Of a stretch of DNA of 64,000 nucleotides, positions 19,376-26,671 are shown one piece after another. Made by a program: the position numbers and the translations under genes. The notes under the pieces were generated by a model. It had not been told where the DNA came from, did no database searches, and was given only the letters and a program-made list of their open reading frames with translations. The DNA comes from a virus: positions 1 through 64,000 of IMG/VR virus record IMGVR_UViG_3300009702_000023, one strand, 5' to 3'. Position 1 is the first letter of the stretch, and every line of letters starts with the position of its first letter.

Positions 19376-19391
19376 CATAAATATTTGTTAA
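19376..19391 (-). promoter_or_regulatory. Putative late promoter element, copy 4
   Basis: Exact TTAACAAATATTTATG on the minus strand, followed by AATAGAG. It lies 126 bases before the first head-operon gene and about 25 bases from the divergent early promoter. Confidence 0.7.
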
Positions 19392-19415
19392 AAGGTAATT
19401 TTGGGCAAAAAAAGC

Positions 19416-19444
19416 TTGACAAATAAAATAATATGTATTATATT
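19416..19444 (+). promoter_or_regulatory. Sigma70-like early promoter
   Basis: TTGACA at 19416-19421 after an A-tract and GC, 17-base spacer, TATATT at 19439-19444. Drives the ATP-grasp gene, whose ATG follows an AAGGAG site 24 bases downstream. Confidence 0.8.
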
Positions 19445-19467
19445 AATTACAACACATAAGGAGCAAA

Positions 19468-20388
19468 ATGCATAATTTAAAACTATACCCATATAAAATG
19501 GCCAGCGAATCTGGAAAAGACTTATCCCGACTACTTGGTATTAAACGGGTAAAACCAAATGGGAATTATGTGCCGAAAAGGGGCCATACTGTTGTAAATT
19601 GGGGAAATAGTCGATTTCCCGATTGGCTTGAACTAGCAAATAGACGAAACGTAACTATCCTAAATGATGTTGGTGCTGTAGGAAATGCTACCAATAAACT
19701 TACCACTTTGAGAATTTTAAATGAAGCAAGGGTAAATATTCCACGGTTTACAGTAGATAAGCAAAGTGCTATGATCTGGTTAGAAGATTGCAATACCGTT
19801 ATAGAACGACACAAATTGACCGGAAATAGCGCAGAAGGCATTCGGGTTGTAAATATAGATGATCCTGATATGCCTAGCGAATTAAATGATGCCCCACTTT
19901 ATACTAAATTTATTCCTAAATCTAATGAATTCCGTGTTCATGTTTTTCGTGGAGAAATTATTGATTACCGCGAAAAAAAGAAACGAAAATTAGAAAATCG
20001 CCCAGAGAATTTTAATAAATATATTTCTTCTCATACTATGGGCTGGGTTTTTTGTAAAAATAATATTAAACATATTGATAGTGTCAAAGAAGAGGCAATT
20101 AAAGCGGTTAATGCTTTGGGCCTTGATTTCGCTGCGGTTGATGTTATTTTTTATGAAGGCACCCCATATGTATTAGAGGCAAATACTGCGCCCGGAATTA
20201 TGGGTACAACTCTAGCAATATATGCTAATACTTTTCGAAATTTTATGGGCCTACCCAGTATTGAAATTATAAATGATAATAATGTAACTTCCGAAGCTGT
20301 CGTCGAGACATTAGACTCCGGTTTAGTTACCTTAACACTCGATTATACTACGGCAAGAAAACTGAAGGCATTACTTGCTGATGTATAG
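19468..20388 (+). CDS. ATP-grasp carboxylate-amine ligase
   Basis: 306 residues. ATP-grasp signatures: KLTTLRILNEARVNIPRF (N-terminal lobe), LYTKFIPKSNEFRVHVF (central lobe with the conserved Lys and Glu), and YVLEANTAPGI near residue 236, the Mg-ATP-binding Glu-x-Asn pattern of RimK-like ligases. Family enzymes join a carboxylate to an amine through an acyl-phosphate. First gene after a strong early promoter with AAGGAG. Related phage gene sets combine this enzyme with amidoligases and class II glutamine amidotransferases, both present here at 27975-30021 and 37810. Substrates unknown. Confidence 0.88.
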   Translation: MHNLKLYPYKMASESGKDLSRLLGIKRVKPNGNYVPKRGHTVVNWGNSRFPDWLELANRRNVTILNDVGAVGNATNKLTTLRILNEARVNIPRFTVDKQSAMIWLEDCNTVIERHKLTGNSAEGIRVVNIDDPDMPSELNDAPLYTKFIPKSNEFRVHVFRGEIIDYREKKKRKLENRPENFNKYISSHTMGWVFCKNNIKHIDSVKEEAIKAVNALGLDFAAVDVIFYEGTPYVLEANTAPGIMGTTLAIYANTFRNFMGLPSIEIINDNNVTSEAVVETLDSGLVTLTLDYTTARKLKALLADV

Positions 20389-20415
20389 ATTAATACTCCT
20401 ATTAGTTGTTTGCTG

Positions 20416-20437
20416 CCCCGGAAAAGGAATTCTGGGG
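20416..20437 (+). other. Hairpin after the ATP-grasp gene
   Basis: CCCCGGAA pairs with TTCTGGGG (one G-U pair) around a 6-base loop, 28 bases after the ATP-grasp stop. No T-run follows, so it is not a standard terminator; it may protect the transcript's 3' end or attenuate. Confidence 0.45.
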
Positions 20438-20471
20438 TAGTAATTTAACTGATATAAAAAGGATTTAAAAA

Positions 20472-20621
20472 ATGATTAGTATAATAATAGCATTATCAAT
20501 AATTACAATAATCTCTTTATTAATTACTCAATTAGTAATGAGTGTAAATGATTTATATGATAAAATATATGAATTAGAATATTATATTAATGATTTGGAG
20601 GCTTTTATATGTGGCGAATGA
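20472..20621 (+). CDS. 49-residue single-span membrane protein
   Basis: Starts after AAGGA. Residues 2-22 are a membrane segment (MISIIIALSIITIISLLI); the rest is acidic and Tyr-rich. Its end overlaps the following lipoprotein gene by 13 bases. The inner-membrane plus lipoprotein pairing resembles spanins in layout but is much too short to be convincing. Confidence 0.6.
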   Translation: MISIIIALSIITIISLLITQLVMSVNDLYDKIYELEYYINDLEAFICGE

Positions 20622-20845
20622 TATTAATTTGTTTATTTTGTATTGGCTGCGGAAGTTTAAATTCAAAAAATACAAGTTATCATATTTGGCAGCTTAAAAA
20701 ATATAATCGGCAAATGACATCTATTGAAAAGGTAACATTTAGTGGGTGCAGTTCAACTGTAATTGATATTAAAAGAGGGCCAATCCACTATATAGTTGTT
20801 ATATGTAAAAATTCAATTAAATTTATTCCGGGAATAGGGCGATAA
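20609..20845 (+). CDS. Small lipoprotein
   Basis: 78 residues. Signal sequence with a lipobox-like CIGC at residues 11-14. The mature part has two further Cys that could form a disulfide and a hydrophobic IVVICKN stretch. GGAGG lies upstream. Likely lodged in the cell envelope. Function unknown; the next gene is coupled by TAATG. Confidence 0.7.
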   Translation: MWRMILICLFCIGCGSLNSKNTSYHIWQLKKYNRQMTSIEKVTFSGCSSTVIDIKRGPIHYIVVICKNSIKFIPGIGR

Positions 20846-20967
20846 TGATTTTATTATCAACAAGTGACTATTTCCACCAAATCGGAAGGATTTCAATACC
20901 CATGGATGGGTTTTTATTTTGGTATATTATAATTGGTATTATATTATTAATAATCATAAGGAGTTAA
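20845..20967 (+). CDS. 40-residue membrane protein
   Basis: ATG overlaps the preceding stop (TAATG). Residues about 22-38 are a strong membrane segment (GFLFWYIIIGIILLIII). The next gene follows after one base with AAGGAG inside this gene's end. Coupling supports reality; role unknown. Confidence 0.55.
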   Translation: MILLSTSDYFHQIGRISIPMDGFLFWYIIIGIILLIIIRS

Positions 20968-20968
20968 T

Positions 20969-21208
20969 ATGGATAATGTTGTATTGTTGGGAAGTTTAGT
21001 TGCAGTTTTTAGCGCAGTTGCTGGATTTTTATTCCGAGGTTTATTTGGGTCAAAAGGAAAATTAAATAAAGAATTAATCAATGCTGTAGCTTCGGGAAGA
21101 GAGGTAATGATTTTAATTGATCGAGAGGGAGTCGCATATAAAAAAGAAAATAATAAACTCAATACTTATCGTATTGTATTAGGTGAAGAAGAAAATGTCA
21201 ATAATTAA
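20969..21208 (+). CDS. Small membrane-anchored protein
   Basis: 79 residues. One membrane span at residues about 5-27 and a soluble C-terminal domain with a basic/acidic mix. AAGGAG six bases upstream. No family recognised. Confidence 0.75.
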   Translation: MDNVVLLGSLVAVFSAVAGFLFRGLFGSKGKLNKELINAVASGREVMILIDREGVAYKKENNKLNTYRIVLGEEENVNN

Positions 21209-21389
21209 TATGGTATGGTTATTCTGTGCAATTTTTAATATAGTGGATTTTGTTTCTTTTTTGTTGACAAATATCTCTAAACATAGTAAAGTAAATTATG
21301 GATGGGCGTTATTTTTTTCAATTTTTGCATTATTATTAGGCCCAGTTTGGACACTTGGTGTCATTTACTATAAAGGAGTAATACAATGA
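21195..21389 (+). CDS. Two-span membrane protein
   Basis: 64 residues from MSIINMVW; an in-frame GTG four codons earlier is possible. Two hydrophobic spans (about residues 4-24 and 38-58). Overlaps genes on both sides (14 bases upstream, ATGA-type downstream). Confidence 0.65.
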   Translation: MSIINMVWLFCAIFNIVDFVSFLLTNISKHSKVNYGWALFFSIFALLLGPVWTLGVIYYKGVIQ

Positions 21390-21565
21390 AAACAATTGAC
21401 AATGTGATAGAAGAAATAATGGCCAATTCTGATAAAAAAGAATTTAAACTTGATATTACGGGATTAAATCCTGTAGATCGGGCAACTATTATTGATGGTT
21501 TGGAATGTGAAGGTTTTTTGGTAGACACATATCACGGTAGTGATTATTTGGAGGTTCATAAATAA
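21386..21565 (+). CDS. 59-residue soluble protein
   Basis: Starts inside the preceding stop, with AAGGAG upstream. Acidic, alpha/beta, no membrane segment or motif recognised. Ends in TAATG with the next gene. Confidence 0.65.
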   Translation: MKTIDNVIEEIMANSDKKEFKLDITGLNPVDRATIIDGLECEGFLVDTYHGSDYLEVHK

Positions 21566-21843
21566 TGGATGGATTTTATACATACCCTAATAGAACAATA
21601 TGTGACGTATTAGAAGAAATGCGAAAATTAAATAAAACTCGAAATTATTCTGCTTTAGCTGGATTAATTGAAGAAATTCAATCTATGGCAAATAAGATGG
21701 AAGCCGCGTTAGGTGATAAAAAAGATGTAAAACTGTGGACTAAAAAACGTGCAAGTCTTAAGGAAGAAATTAAAAAATTAATTAAAATAAAAGAAGGACT
21801 AGATGAAAATAATAATTCTGACAATCGGACTGATGACAATTAG
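21565..21843 (+). CDS. Helical protein, unknown
   Basis: 92 residues, coupled to the gene upstream by TAATG. Charged helices between about residues 15 and 80, with an Asn/Asp-rich end. No recognised family. Confidence 0.7.
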   Translation: MDGFYTYPNRTICDVLEEMRKLNKTRNYSALAGLIEEIQSMANKMEAALGDKKDVKLWTKKRASLKEEIKKLIKIKEGLDENNNSDNRTDDN

Positions 21844-21964
21844 TTTTGCAAGTTTTTATCTTGGGGCTAATCATGGTTATACCATAGGTTATAAAACAGC
21901 AATTGCGAATAAAACTGTTGTAGGAATAAAAAATGGAAAAGTTGAGTGTCATTATATTAAATAG
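21803..21964 (+). CDS. 53-residue exported or membrane protein
   Basis: Begins 41 bases before the end of the preceding gene with GAAGGA upstream. The N-terminal MKIIILTIGLMTISFASFYL is a signal or anchor; the short tail is Gly/Tyr/Lys-rich. The next gene starts inside it in another frame. Confidence 0.6.
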   Translation: MKIIILTIGLMTISFASFYLGANHGYTIGYKTAIANKTVVGIKNGKVECHYIK

Positions 21965-22160
21965 TTTGGTTGTTTTAAATGTGTGTGTTCCACCAAAAAT
22001 TATTAACACAACAAATGTTTGGAATAATTTCGATACAAGACAATTAAAATTTTCATTAACTAGGTGCCCATCATTATATAAGGATGCCCCTTGTCTTAAA
22101 TTATTTTGGAAATATGAAGAAAACAGCTATAGAGCTATATGCGGGAGAAATGAGAAATGA
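21933..22160 (+). CDS. Small secreted Cys protein
   Basis: 75 residues with an N-terminal hydrophobic signal (SVIILNSLVVLNVCVP). The mature part holds three Cys (RCPSLY, APCLKLF, RAICGR), suggesting disulfides. AGGAA precedes the ATG. Like the 20609 lipoprotein it points to an envelope role for this cluster. Confidence 0.65.
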   Translation: MEKLSVIILNSLVVLNVCVPPKIINTTNVWNNFDTRQLKFSLTRCPSLYKDAPCLKLFWKYEENSYRAICGRNEK

Positions 22161-22351
22161 AATTTTTTACTATAAAACGGGGGGAAAATCGGTATGAAGG
22201 AATGTTTATCGCCCCTAATGAAATTGTGGCGCGAGAGATTGCCCGAAAAAATGGGTTTAAAATTGATGATGATACTGTATTCGAAGATGTGTCAGTTGAA
22301 AGAACCGAAGCTGAGAAAAAAAATAGCCCAATTCTAGGGGGAAGTAAATGA
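22157..22351 (+). CDS. Hypothetical phage protein
   Basis: 64 residues, ATGA coupling to its neighbours. Compact alpha/beta sequence with a basic start and acidic end; no motif recognised. Confidence 0.7.
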   Translation: MKFFTIKRGENRYEGMFIAPNEIVAREIARKNGFKIDDDTVFEDVSVERTEAEKKNSPILGGSK

Positions 22352-22656
22352 ATTTATTAAATTTTAAAGCAAAAAATTGCGAATATTGTGGTGCTGTCTT
22401 AAATGGAAATAACCAATTAGAATTAGACAATCATTATACTTCTTGTAAAAAACGAAAAGAAAAAATTGATAAACTTATGAAAAAAAATAAAGATATTTTA
22501 GAAAAATTAGCAGATGGTTTAGATAATACATATGTTCGTCATTTAGAAGATGAATTATTACAATTAAAAGAAAAAATAAAAGAATTAACAAAAGAACGAG
22601 ATGCTGCTCGGCAAATCGCATATGAAGCAAAACACGGAGTATTTGAAAAACCATAA
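22348..22656 (+). CDS. Zinc-finger and coiled-coil protein
   Basis: 102 residues. CEYCG near residue 11 and HYTSCKKR near 29 form a CxxC...HxxxC zinc site, followed by a long coiled coil (about residues 35-90). Preceded by GGGG. Could bind nucleic acid; partner unknown. Confidence 0.7.
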   Translation: MNLLNFKAKNCEYCGAVLNGNNQLELDNHYTSCKKRKEKIDKLMKKNKDILEKLADGLDNTYVRHLEDELLQLKEKIKELTKERDAARQIAYEAKHGVFEKP

Positions 22657-22665
22657 GGAAATGTT

Positions 22666-22998
22666 ATGAATATAAATGAATTAGCAAATAAATGTTATGG
22701 AGATGCAAAATCTTTGGGTTGGTATGATGACAATAAAACTAAATCCGATGTAGAATCGTTAATGCTGACGGTCTCTGAACTATCTGAAGCAGTTGAAGAA
22801 CTTCGTAAACCTGAAACACAAATTGAGTATGAAGGTAAAAATGGTAAACCGGAGGGTTATGGTGTTGAACTTGCTGATGCCATAATTAGATTACTAGATT
22901 TAGCTGCCTTTCGGGGAATTGATATTGGCGGAATAATTGAACGGAAATTGGCTTATAATCTAAAACGCGGCTACCGTCATGGGAATAAAAAATATTAA
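22666..22998 (+). CDS. MazG-like nucleotide pyrophosphohydrolase
   Basis: 110 residues. SELSEAVEELRK and VELADAIIRLLDLA carry the Glu/Asp metal ligands of the all-alpha NTP pyrophosphohydrolase superfamily, in the usual ExxE ... ExxD order. Such enzymes hydrolyse dNTPs or alarmone-type nucleotides. The next phosphoesterase gene overlaps by one base. Confidence 0.85.
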   Translation: MNINELANKCYGDAKSLGWYDDNKTKSDVESLMLTVSELSEAVEELRKPETQIEYEGKNGKPEGYGVELADAIIRLLDLAAFRGIDIGGIIERKLAYNLKRGYRHGNKKY

Positions 22999-23648
22999 TG
23001 GAACTTGTATTTTTAAGTGATACTCATTATTGCCATAAAGAATTTGATGTTGGTCAAGGTGATGTATTAATTCATTCTGGGGATGCGGAAATTAACAGTA
23101 AAGATGCTTGTGTTAGTTTCGCCCAGTGGATGGATCAACAGAAATTTAAATATAAAATATTTGTTCCCGGAAATCATGATAGTTATTTAGCCGATAAAAC
23201 ACAAGAGGCTATTTCAATATTTCATGATTATGGAATTAATGTTTTAATTGATGATGGAATTAAAATTAATGACTATTTATTTTGGGGAACACCGTATGTG
23301 CCACAATTTGGTCGCTGGGATTTTATGAAAAAAGAAAGTGAACTTCTAGCTCACTACAAACAAATCCCACCAGAAGTAGATGTATTAATTACTCATGGCC
23401 CTCCGAAATATATCTTAGATCAGAATCATCGAGGTGATTGGTGTGGAAGTGAATTTTTATCACAATTAGTTATGCAAAAAAAACCAATTGTCCATGCTTT
23501 TGGCCATATACACGATAGTTATGGTTATAAAAGTTTTCATGATATTTTATTTATTAATTCGGCAGTAGCGCCAACATTTGATATGGGACCTAATGAGCCA
23601 ATCAGAGTTATCTTAGAATATAAAAAAGTAGTTGATATTATTTCTTAA
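22998..23648 (+). CDS. Calcineurin-like metallophosphoesterase
   Basis: 216 residues with SDTHYCH, HSGDAE, VPGNHDSY, ITHGPP and FGHIHDSYG in order, the complete two-metal site of the calcineurin-like family. The pattern fits the bacterial and metazoan MPPED-like subgroup. Coupled to the MazG gene, so nucleotide metabolism is a reasonable context. Its end overlaps the convergent virion gene by 11 bases. Confidence 0.88.
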   Translation: MELVFLSDTHYCHKEFDVGQGDVLIHSGDAEINSKDACVSFAQWMDQQKFKYKIFVPGNHDSYLADKTQEAISIFHDYGINVLIDDGIKINDYLFWGTPYVPQFGRWDFMKKESELLAHYKQIPPEVDVLITHGPPKYILDQNHRGDWCGSEFLSQLVMQKKPIVHAFGHIHDSYGYKSFHDILFINSAVAPTFDMGPNEPIRVILEYKKVVDIIS

Positions 23649-24372
23649 GAAGTTTTTTCGGAACTATAACTTTTTTTTGTCCATAACCAAAACGATTTGC
23701 AATTCCAGGAAATTGATCATATAAATTTTGAGTTTCTTCTTGACCAAAGATGTTATTGAGATTAGTTTCTACTTTAGATTCCGGCAATCCTGCTCTATAT
23801 TGATTTATAACATTAGCTTTTATCGGACCTTCCTCTAAACCAGTTTGAATTACTTTACCATAATCTTTCGGGCCTTCTTCTAAGCCCTTTCTAATAACTT
23901 TCCCTAAAGCGGGTTCTTCTTCCAAACCAGTCCTAATAACTTTTCCCAAGGCCGGGGTTTCTTCTAAACCAGTTTGAATTAATTTGCCAAATTTTCCGCC
24001 CTGTTTAATAAATGGGGCGACAGCAGCTAGAGCTTTAACACCTTTACCAACTTCAGCTAATTTACCTAAAGGAGTTGGATCAAATACATCGGCACTTGTG
24101 GCAATGGCAGTTTTAATATATGGATTTTCTAAACCAGTTCGTTCTGCTATATCATAACCTGTGGGGGCTTCACTCGAAGGTCTCGTAAGTTGATGAGCAA
24201 ATGCTCGACCTGCGGCTAAAGGATCACTAGGGTTAAAGTCTTGTGCCGCATAAATGCCGCTACGAGATGCCGCCCCCATTCGATCAAGATAATCTAGGAT
24301 TTTATCTCCTACCCCTTGATTTTGGGATAATTGTTGTAGGGCTTTTTTCTTAGCATCTTTAGGATCAGCCAT
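23638..24372 (-). CDS. Virion-associated protein with internal repeats
   Basis: 244 residues. Residues about 130-200 consist of five or so degenerate repeats of the form GKVIxTGLEExPAL. The N-terminal part is helical and Ala/Gly-rich; the C-terminus is basic. It sits last in a three-gene minus-strand operon downstream of late promoter copy 5, so it is probably a structural or packaged protein. Confidence 0.7.
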   Translation of the reverse strand: MADPKDAKKKALQQLSQNQGVGDKILDYLDRMGAASRSGIYAAQDFNPSDPLAAGRAFAHQLTRPSSEAPTGYDIAERTGLENPYIKTAIATSADVFDPTPLGKLAEVGKGVKALAAVAPFIKQGGKFGKLIQTGLEETPALGKVIRTGLEEEPALGKVIRKGLEEGPKDYGKVIQTGLEEGPIKANVINQYRAGLPESKVETNLNNIFGQEETQNLYDQFPGIANRFGYGQKKVIVPKKLLKK

Positions 24373-24557
24373 TATTTTGCGCCTTTCATCTTTTTTCTTA
24401 ATTTAGCAAATCTTTTAGATTTTTTTTCTGGCAGACTTTTCGGAGATTGACCTTTGACATACTCTGCTGCTTTTTTTCTTGATAGGCCGGGGGCTTTAAT
24501 ACTTCCGTGGGCCACTCCCTGCATAAAACGAAATTGGGCTTTGGATTTAGCTGGCAT
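24372..24557 (-). CDS. DUF3008-like basic protein
   Basis: 61 residues starting MPAKSKAQFRFMQGVAHG, the characteristic opening of small DUF3008-type phage and bacterial proteins. Very rich in Lys and Arg, so DNA or acidic-partner binding is possible. Coupled by TAATG upstream and by a one-base overlap downstream. Confidence 0.75.
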   Translation of the reverse strand: MPAKSKAQFRFMQGVAHGSIKAPGLSRKKAAEYVKGQSPKSLPEKKSKRFAKLRKKMKGAK

Positions 24558-24727
24558 TATTTCTTTTTACCTTTGGCTGCTATTTTTTGGAATTTCTTTT
24601 TTCCATATTTTTTACGACCAATGGAAGCGGCAAGAGCTTCGGGGTGTTCTATGCCTTTTTGGCGTGATAATTGTTTTTTCAAATTAGAAAATCTTTTTCC
24701 GGAACCAAGTTTGGGTTTACGCGACAT
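24557..24727 (-). CDS. 56-residue basic protein
   Basis: Starts MSRKPKLGSGKRF after GGAGGAATTGT. Extremely basic, ending KIAAKGKKK, with an EALAASIGRKKYG motif reminiscent of the next gene's composition. First gene after late promoter copy 5, so probably a late, packaged or DNA-binding protein. Confidence 0.7.
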   Translation of the reverse strand: MSRKPKLGSGKRFSNLKKQLSRQKGIEHPEALAASIGRKKYGKKKFQKIAAKGKKK

Positions 24728-24744
24728 AATACAATTCCTCCATT

Positions 24745-24760
24745 CATAAATATTTGTTAA
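24745..24760 (-). promoter_or_regulatory. Putative late promoter element, copy 5
   Basis: Exact TTAACAAATATTTATG on the minus strand, followed by AATGGAGGAATT. Its last G is 17 bases before the ATG of the basic protein gene and 4 bases before GGAGG. Confidence 0.7.
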
Positions 24761-24781
24761 TATATATAAAGAAACTATATT

Positions 24782-25216
24782 TTAAAATGTTTGTTTTTTT
24801 ACTCGGCCAAATAATTCGTCATTATAATAATCTCGATGGCGCTCATATTCAGAACCATTGATGTGATAAACCTCCATAATTGACGCTGGTCCGGTATGAT
24901 TACGATTTAGGTCACAATGGCCCAATTCATGAAATATTAATGTCTGTTTATCATTATCAGTAGTATTAAACCAGAATTCGGGATCAATTTGAATATATCT
25001 CTCGCCATTATCATAAATAGTACATAGACCTATAGTATGGCCCGGTAGTGTACTGAATAGCATAGAAATCTGTTTATTAATATATCCATGCTTTAATTTT
25101 TGATAATTAACTATGTATTTATTAAATGCCGGATCAATATTTGTATTATTTATTGAAGTAAATCCGGCGGTACAACCAATTAATATAAAAAATAATATAT
25201 TTAGGATTTTTTTCAT
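24782..25216 (-). CDS. Secreted zinc metalloprotease lipoprotein
   Basis: 144 residues. N-terminal signal with lipobox LIGC (Cys15). HELGHCDLNRNH at residues 96-107 gives the HExxH zinc site plus a third histidine, and a downstream SIM resembles the Met-turn of zincins; the pattern is close to matrixin-like small metallopeptidases. Transcribed alone from its own sigma70-like promoter, between late and early blocks, like a moron gene. Likely acts in the periplasm or outer membrane. Confidence 0.8.
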   Translation of the reverse strand: MKKILNILFFILIGCTAGFTSINNTNIDPAFNKYIVNYQKLKHGYINKQISMLFSTLPGHTIGLCTIYDNGERYIQIDPEFWFNTTDNDKQTLIFHELGHCDLNRNHTGPASIMEVYHINGSEYERHRDYYNDELFGRVKKQTF

Positions 25217-25235
25217 TTTAGCCCCTTCTATTAAA

Positions 25236-25264
25236 AATGTACCACAATATTTTTATATTGTCAA
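25236..25264 (-). promoter_or_regulatory. Sigma70-like promoter for the zinc protease
   Basis: On the minus strand: TTGACA at 25259-25264, 17-base spacer, TACATT at 25236-25241. It is divergent from the plus promoter 10 bases away. Confidence 0.75.
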
Positions 25265-25273
25265 GTATTTTTC

Positions 25274-25302
25274 TTGACAGATTATTTTATATGTGTTAAT
25301 GT
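25274..25302 (+). promoter_or_regulatory. Sigma70-like promoter
   Basis: TTGACA at 25274-25279, 17-base spacer, TAATGT at 25297-25302. Serves the two small genes that follow. Confidence 0.7.
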
Positions 25303-25324
25303 TAATAACATAAAAGGAGATATT

Positions 25325-25501
25325 ATGCTAACAGTTTATATATTATGTTCCTTTCTATCTAGTGATATGGTCACATTAAATAATGTCAACCTTGTTGCCA
25401 AAGAAGATTCAACCTATAAAATAGTTACCCCCGAAAAGGTGTATTATTTTCCAATAAACTCCTGCGCAATAAGTTTTAAGAGGAAATATGAAAAAAGGTG
25501 A
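25325..25501 (+). CDS. 58-residue protein with possible signal
   Basis: ATG at 25325 follows AAAGGAG; an earlier start would lie inside the promoter. The N-terminus (MLTVYILCSFLSS) is weakly hydrophobic. Overlaps the next gene by 14 bases. Function unknown. Confidence 0.65.
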   Translation: MLTVYILCSFLSSDMVTLNNVNLVAKEDSTYKIVTPEKVYYFPINSCAISFKRKYEKR

Positions 25502-25796
25502 TAAAGTAAGACATACCGTCAGTGGAAAAACTGGAATTATTATTAAAGTGGAGGCTAACCCATATATTATTATGGGCTCCCCACAATCTAGCTTATATAC
25601 TGTCGAATTTCAGGATAAATCAACTTTAGTCTGTTCTGCCGGGGACATATGGCCAGAAGATAATGGGGTGCTCCCGAAATCCGGAGATAATACACCCAAA
25701 GCCGGGGCTAATACAATTAAGAAAAAAACATGCAGTTGCGGGGTAAGCTCAGCCAGAGCCGGGGGCAGACATAGCGATTGGTGCGATTTATTTTAA
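25488..25796 (+). CDS. Small protein with C-terminal Cys motif
   Basis: 102 residues. The N-terminal 60 resemble a small SH3/KOW-like beta barrel (GDKVRHTVSGKTGIIIKV). The C-terminus has CSCG and HSDWCDLF, a putative zinc-binding tail found on various phage proteins. GAGG upstream. Confidence 0.7.
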   Translation: MKKGDKVRHTVSGKTGIIIKVEANPYIIMGSPQSSLYTVEFQDKSTLVCSAGDIWPEDNGVLPKSGDNTPKAGANTIKKKTCSCGVSSARAGGRHSDWCDLF

Positions 25797-25840
25797 CGGA
25801 GCCAACCACGTTTTTCGATTTAGCGATCACGCTTTATGGC

Positions 25841-25868
25841 ACTTAATACATGATTAATGTGTTTTTTT
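25841..25868 (+). terminator. Terminator-like hairpin
   Basis: Near 25840-25868: CAC-TTAAT pairs with ATTAA-T-GTG around ACATG, followed by seven T. It ends the short plus unit at 25325-25796. Confidence 0.6.
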
Positions 25869-25899
25869 AGGATATTTTTTTCATTTTTCTTTAAACATA

Positions 25900-26064
25900 T
25901 CAATAATTAATAAAAAATTGTGCCCACATAGACCCAACCATAATAATCAAAAATATGATCAATGATAAAAAGCCTAAATCTACGATTTTATTTAAGAATA
26001 TGTGTAAAAATCCGTAAATTATTGGCAAAATAAAAATGAATATTAAAACTATAAATACTACCAT
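25900..26064 (-). CDS. 54-residue two-span membrane protein
   Basis: Starts MVVFIVLIFIFIL. Two hydrophobic spans (about residues 2-24 and 30-48). A sigma70-like promoter lies just upstream with the ATG 6 bases after the -10 box, so the mRNA would be leaderless. A longer frame reaches 26172 but crosses the promoter. Short and low-complexity, so moderate confidence. Confidence 0.45.
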   Translation of the reverse strand: MVVFIVLIFIFILPIIYGFLHIFLNKIVDLGFLSLIIFLIIMVGSMWAQFFINY

Positions 26065-26070
26065 GTATAA

Positions 26071-26099
26071 AGTATATAATACTTCGATTAATTTGTCAA
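26071..26099 (-). promoter_or_regulatory. Sigma70-like promoter for the 54-residue gene
   Basis: On the minus strand: TTGACA at 26094-26099, 17-base spacer, TATACT at 26071-26076. Confidence 0.55.
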
Positions 26100-26620
26100 G
26101 ATTTATTATTTTGTGTGCTCCCGAAAGCATAATTGACCCACATATTGTGTCAATTACCCCCGATTCGCCCATATTTGGCCTGTACCAGGTTTTTAGTAGG
26201 TAAGACGGGTACTTATGTGCCTTTACTATTTTTATTCAATCTAGGGCATTCTAAGCCCTCGAACATGTATTAACTTAAAAATCTATTTTAAATTTTTTTC
26301 AGGATTTTATTTTATCTTAATGTTTTCAACATTATAGCCCCGATGTATTAAGTTTATTTTCCCCTATACGCGCTCTGAGATACTCAACGTAAACATCGAG
26401 TTCAAAGTAACCCTACCCCCCCCTGGCACAACAATTGCAATTACAAAATCCATACCAAAAAACAATCCTAAAATGAGACATAAAAAAGTTGGCATGAAAA
26501 TTGCTAATGCAAAGTCTGGGCCGGGAACTGGTGAGAATGTTGGTTGAGAATTTTGGCACGAAAATTGAATGCAATCTACTTCAAAACTATACTGTCCACA
26601 AAAAATAATATTAAAGTTTA

Positions 26621-26650
26621 TATACATTGCGCCGATATATATGATATATT
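26621..26650 (+). promoter_or_regulatory. Probable promoter of the amidoligase operon
   Basis: TATATT at 26645-26650 with a weaker -35, TATACA at 26621-26626 (18-base spacer). The first gene starts at 26672 after CGGGAGAG. Confidence 0.45.
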
Positions 26651-26671
26651 AAGTAAATCGGGAGAGATAAT

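Larger units (their letters stand above)
19250..19467. promoter_or_regulatory. Divergent promoter region
   Basis: 218 bases separating the leftward head operon from the rightward early genes. It holds late promoter copy 4 (minus) and a sigma70-like promoter (plus). A GC-richer stretch at about 19290-19360 has a GGGC/GCCC hairpin and would form a 126-base leader of the head transcript. Confidence 0.6.
26065..26671. other. 607-base region without a convincing gene
   Basis: Holds the 26071-26099 minus promoter, a CCTG/CAGG hairpin with five T at 26179-26194, a 5-bp GC stem at 26243-26259, a 7-bp TAATGTT/AACATTA stem at 26318-26334, and the promoter for the next plus operon. A minus-strand frame at 26364-26627 lacks a ribosome site. 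Confidence 0.5.

Noticed and set aside
20472-20845. Spanin pair (inner-membrane protein plus lipoprotein)
   Set aside because: Topology fits, but both are too short to span the periplasm, and the region is early rather than in a lysis cluster.
26364-26627. Minus-strand frame with a hydrophobic stretch
   Set aside because: No ribosome site or promoter; start lies over the plus-strand promoter region. Not enough support.
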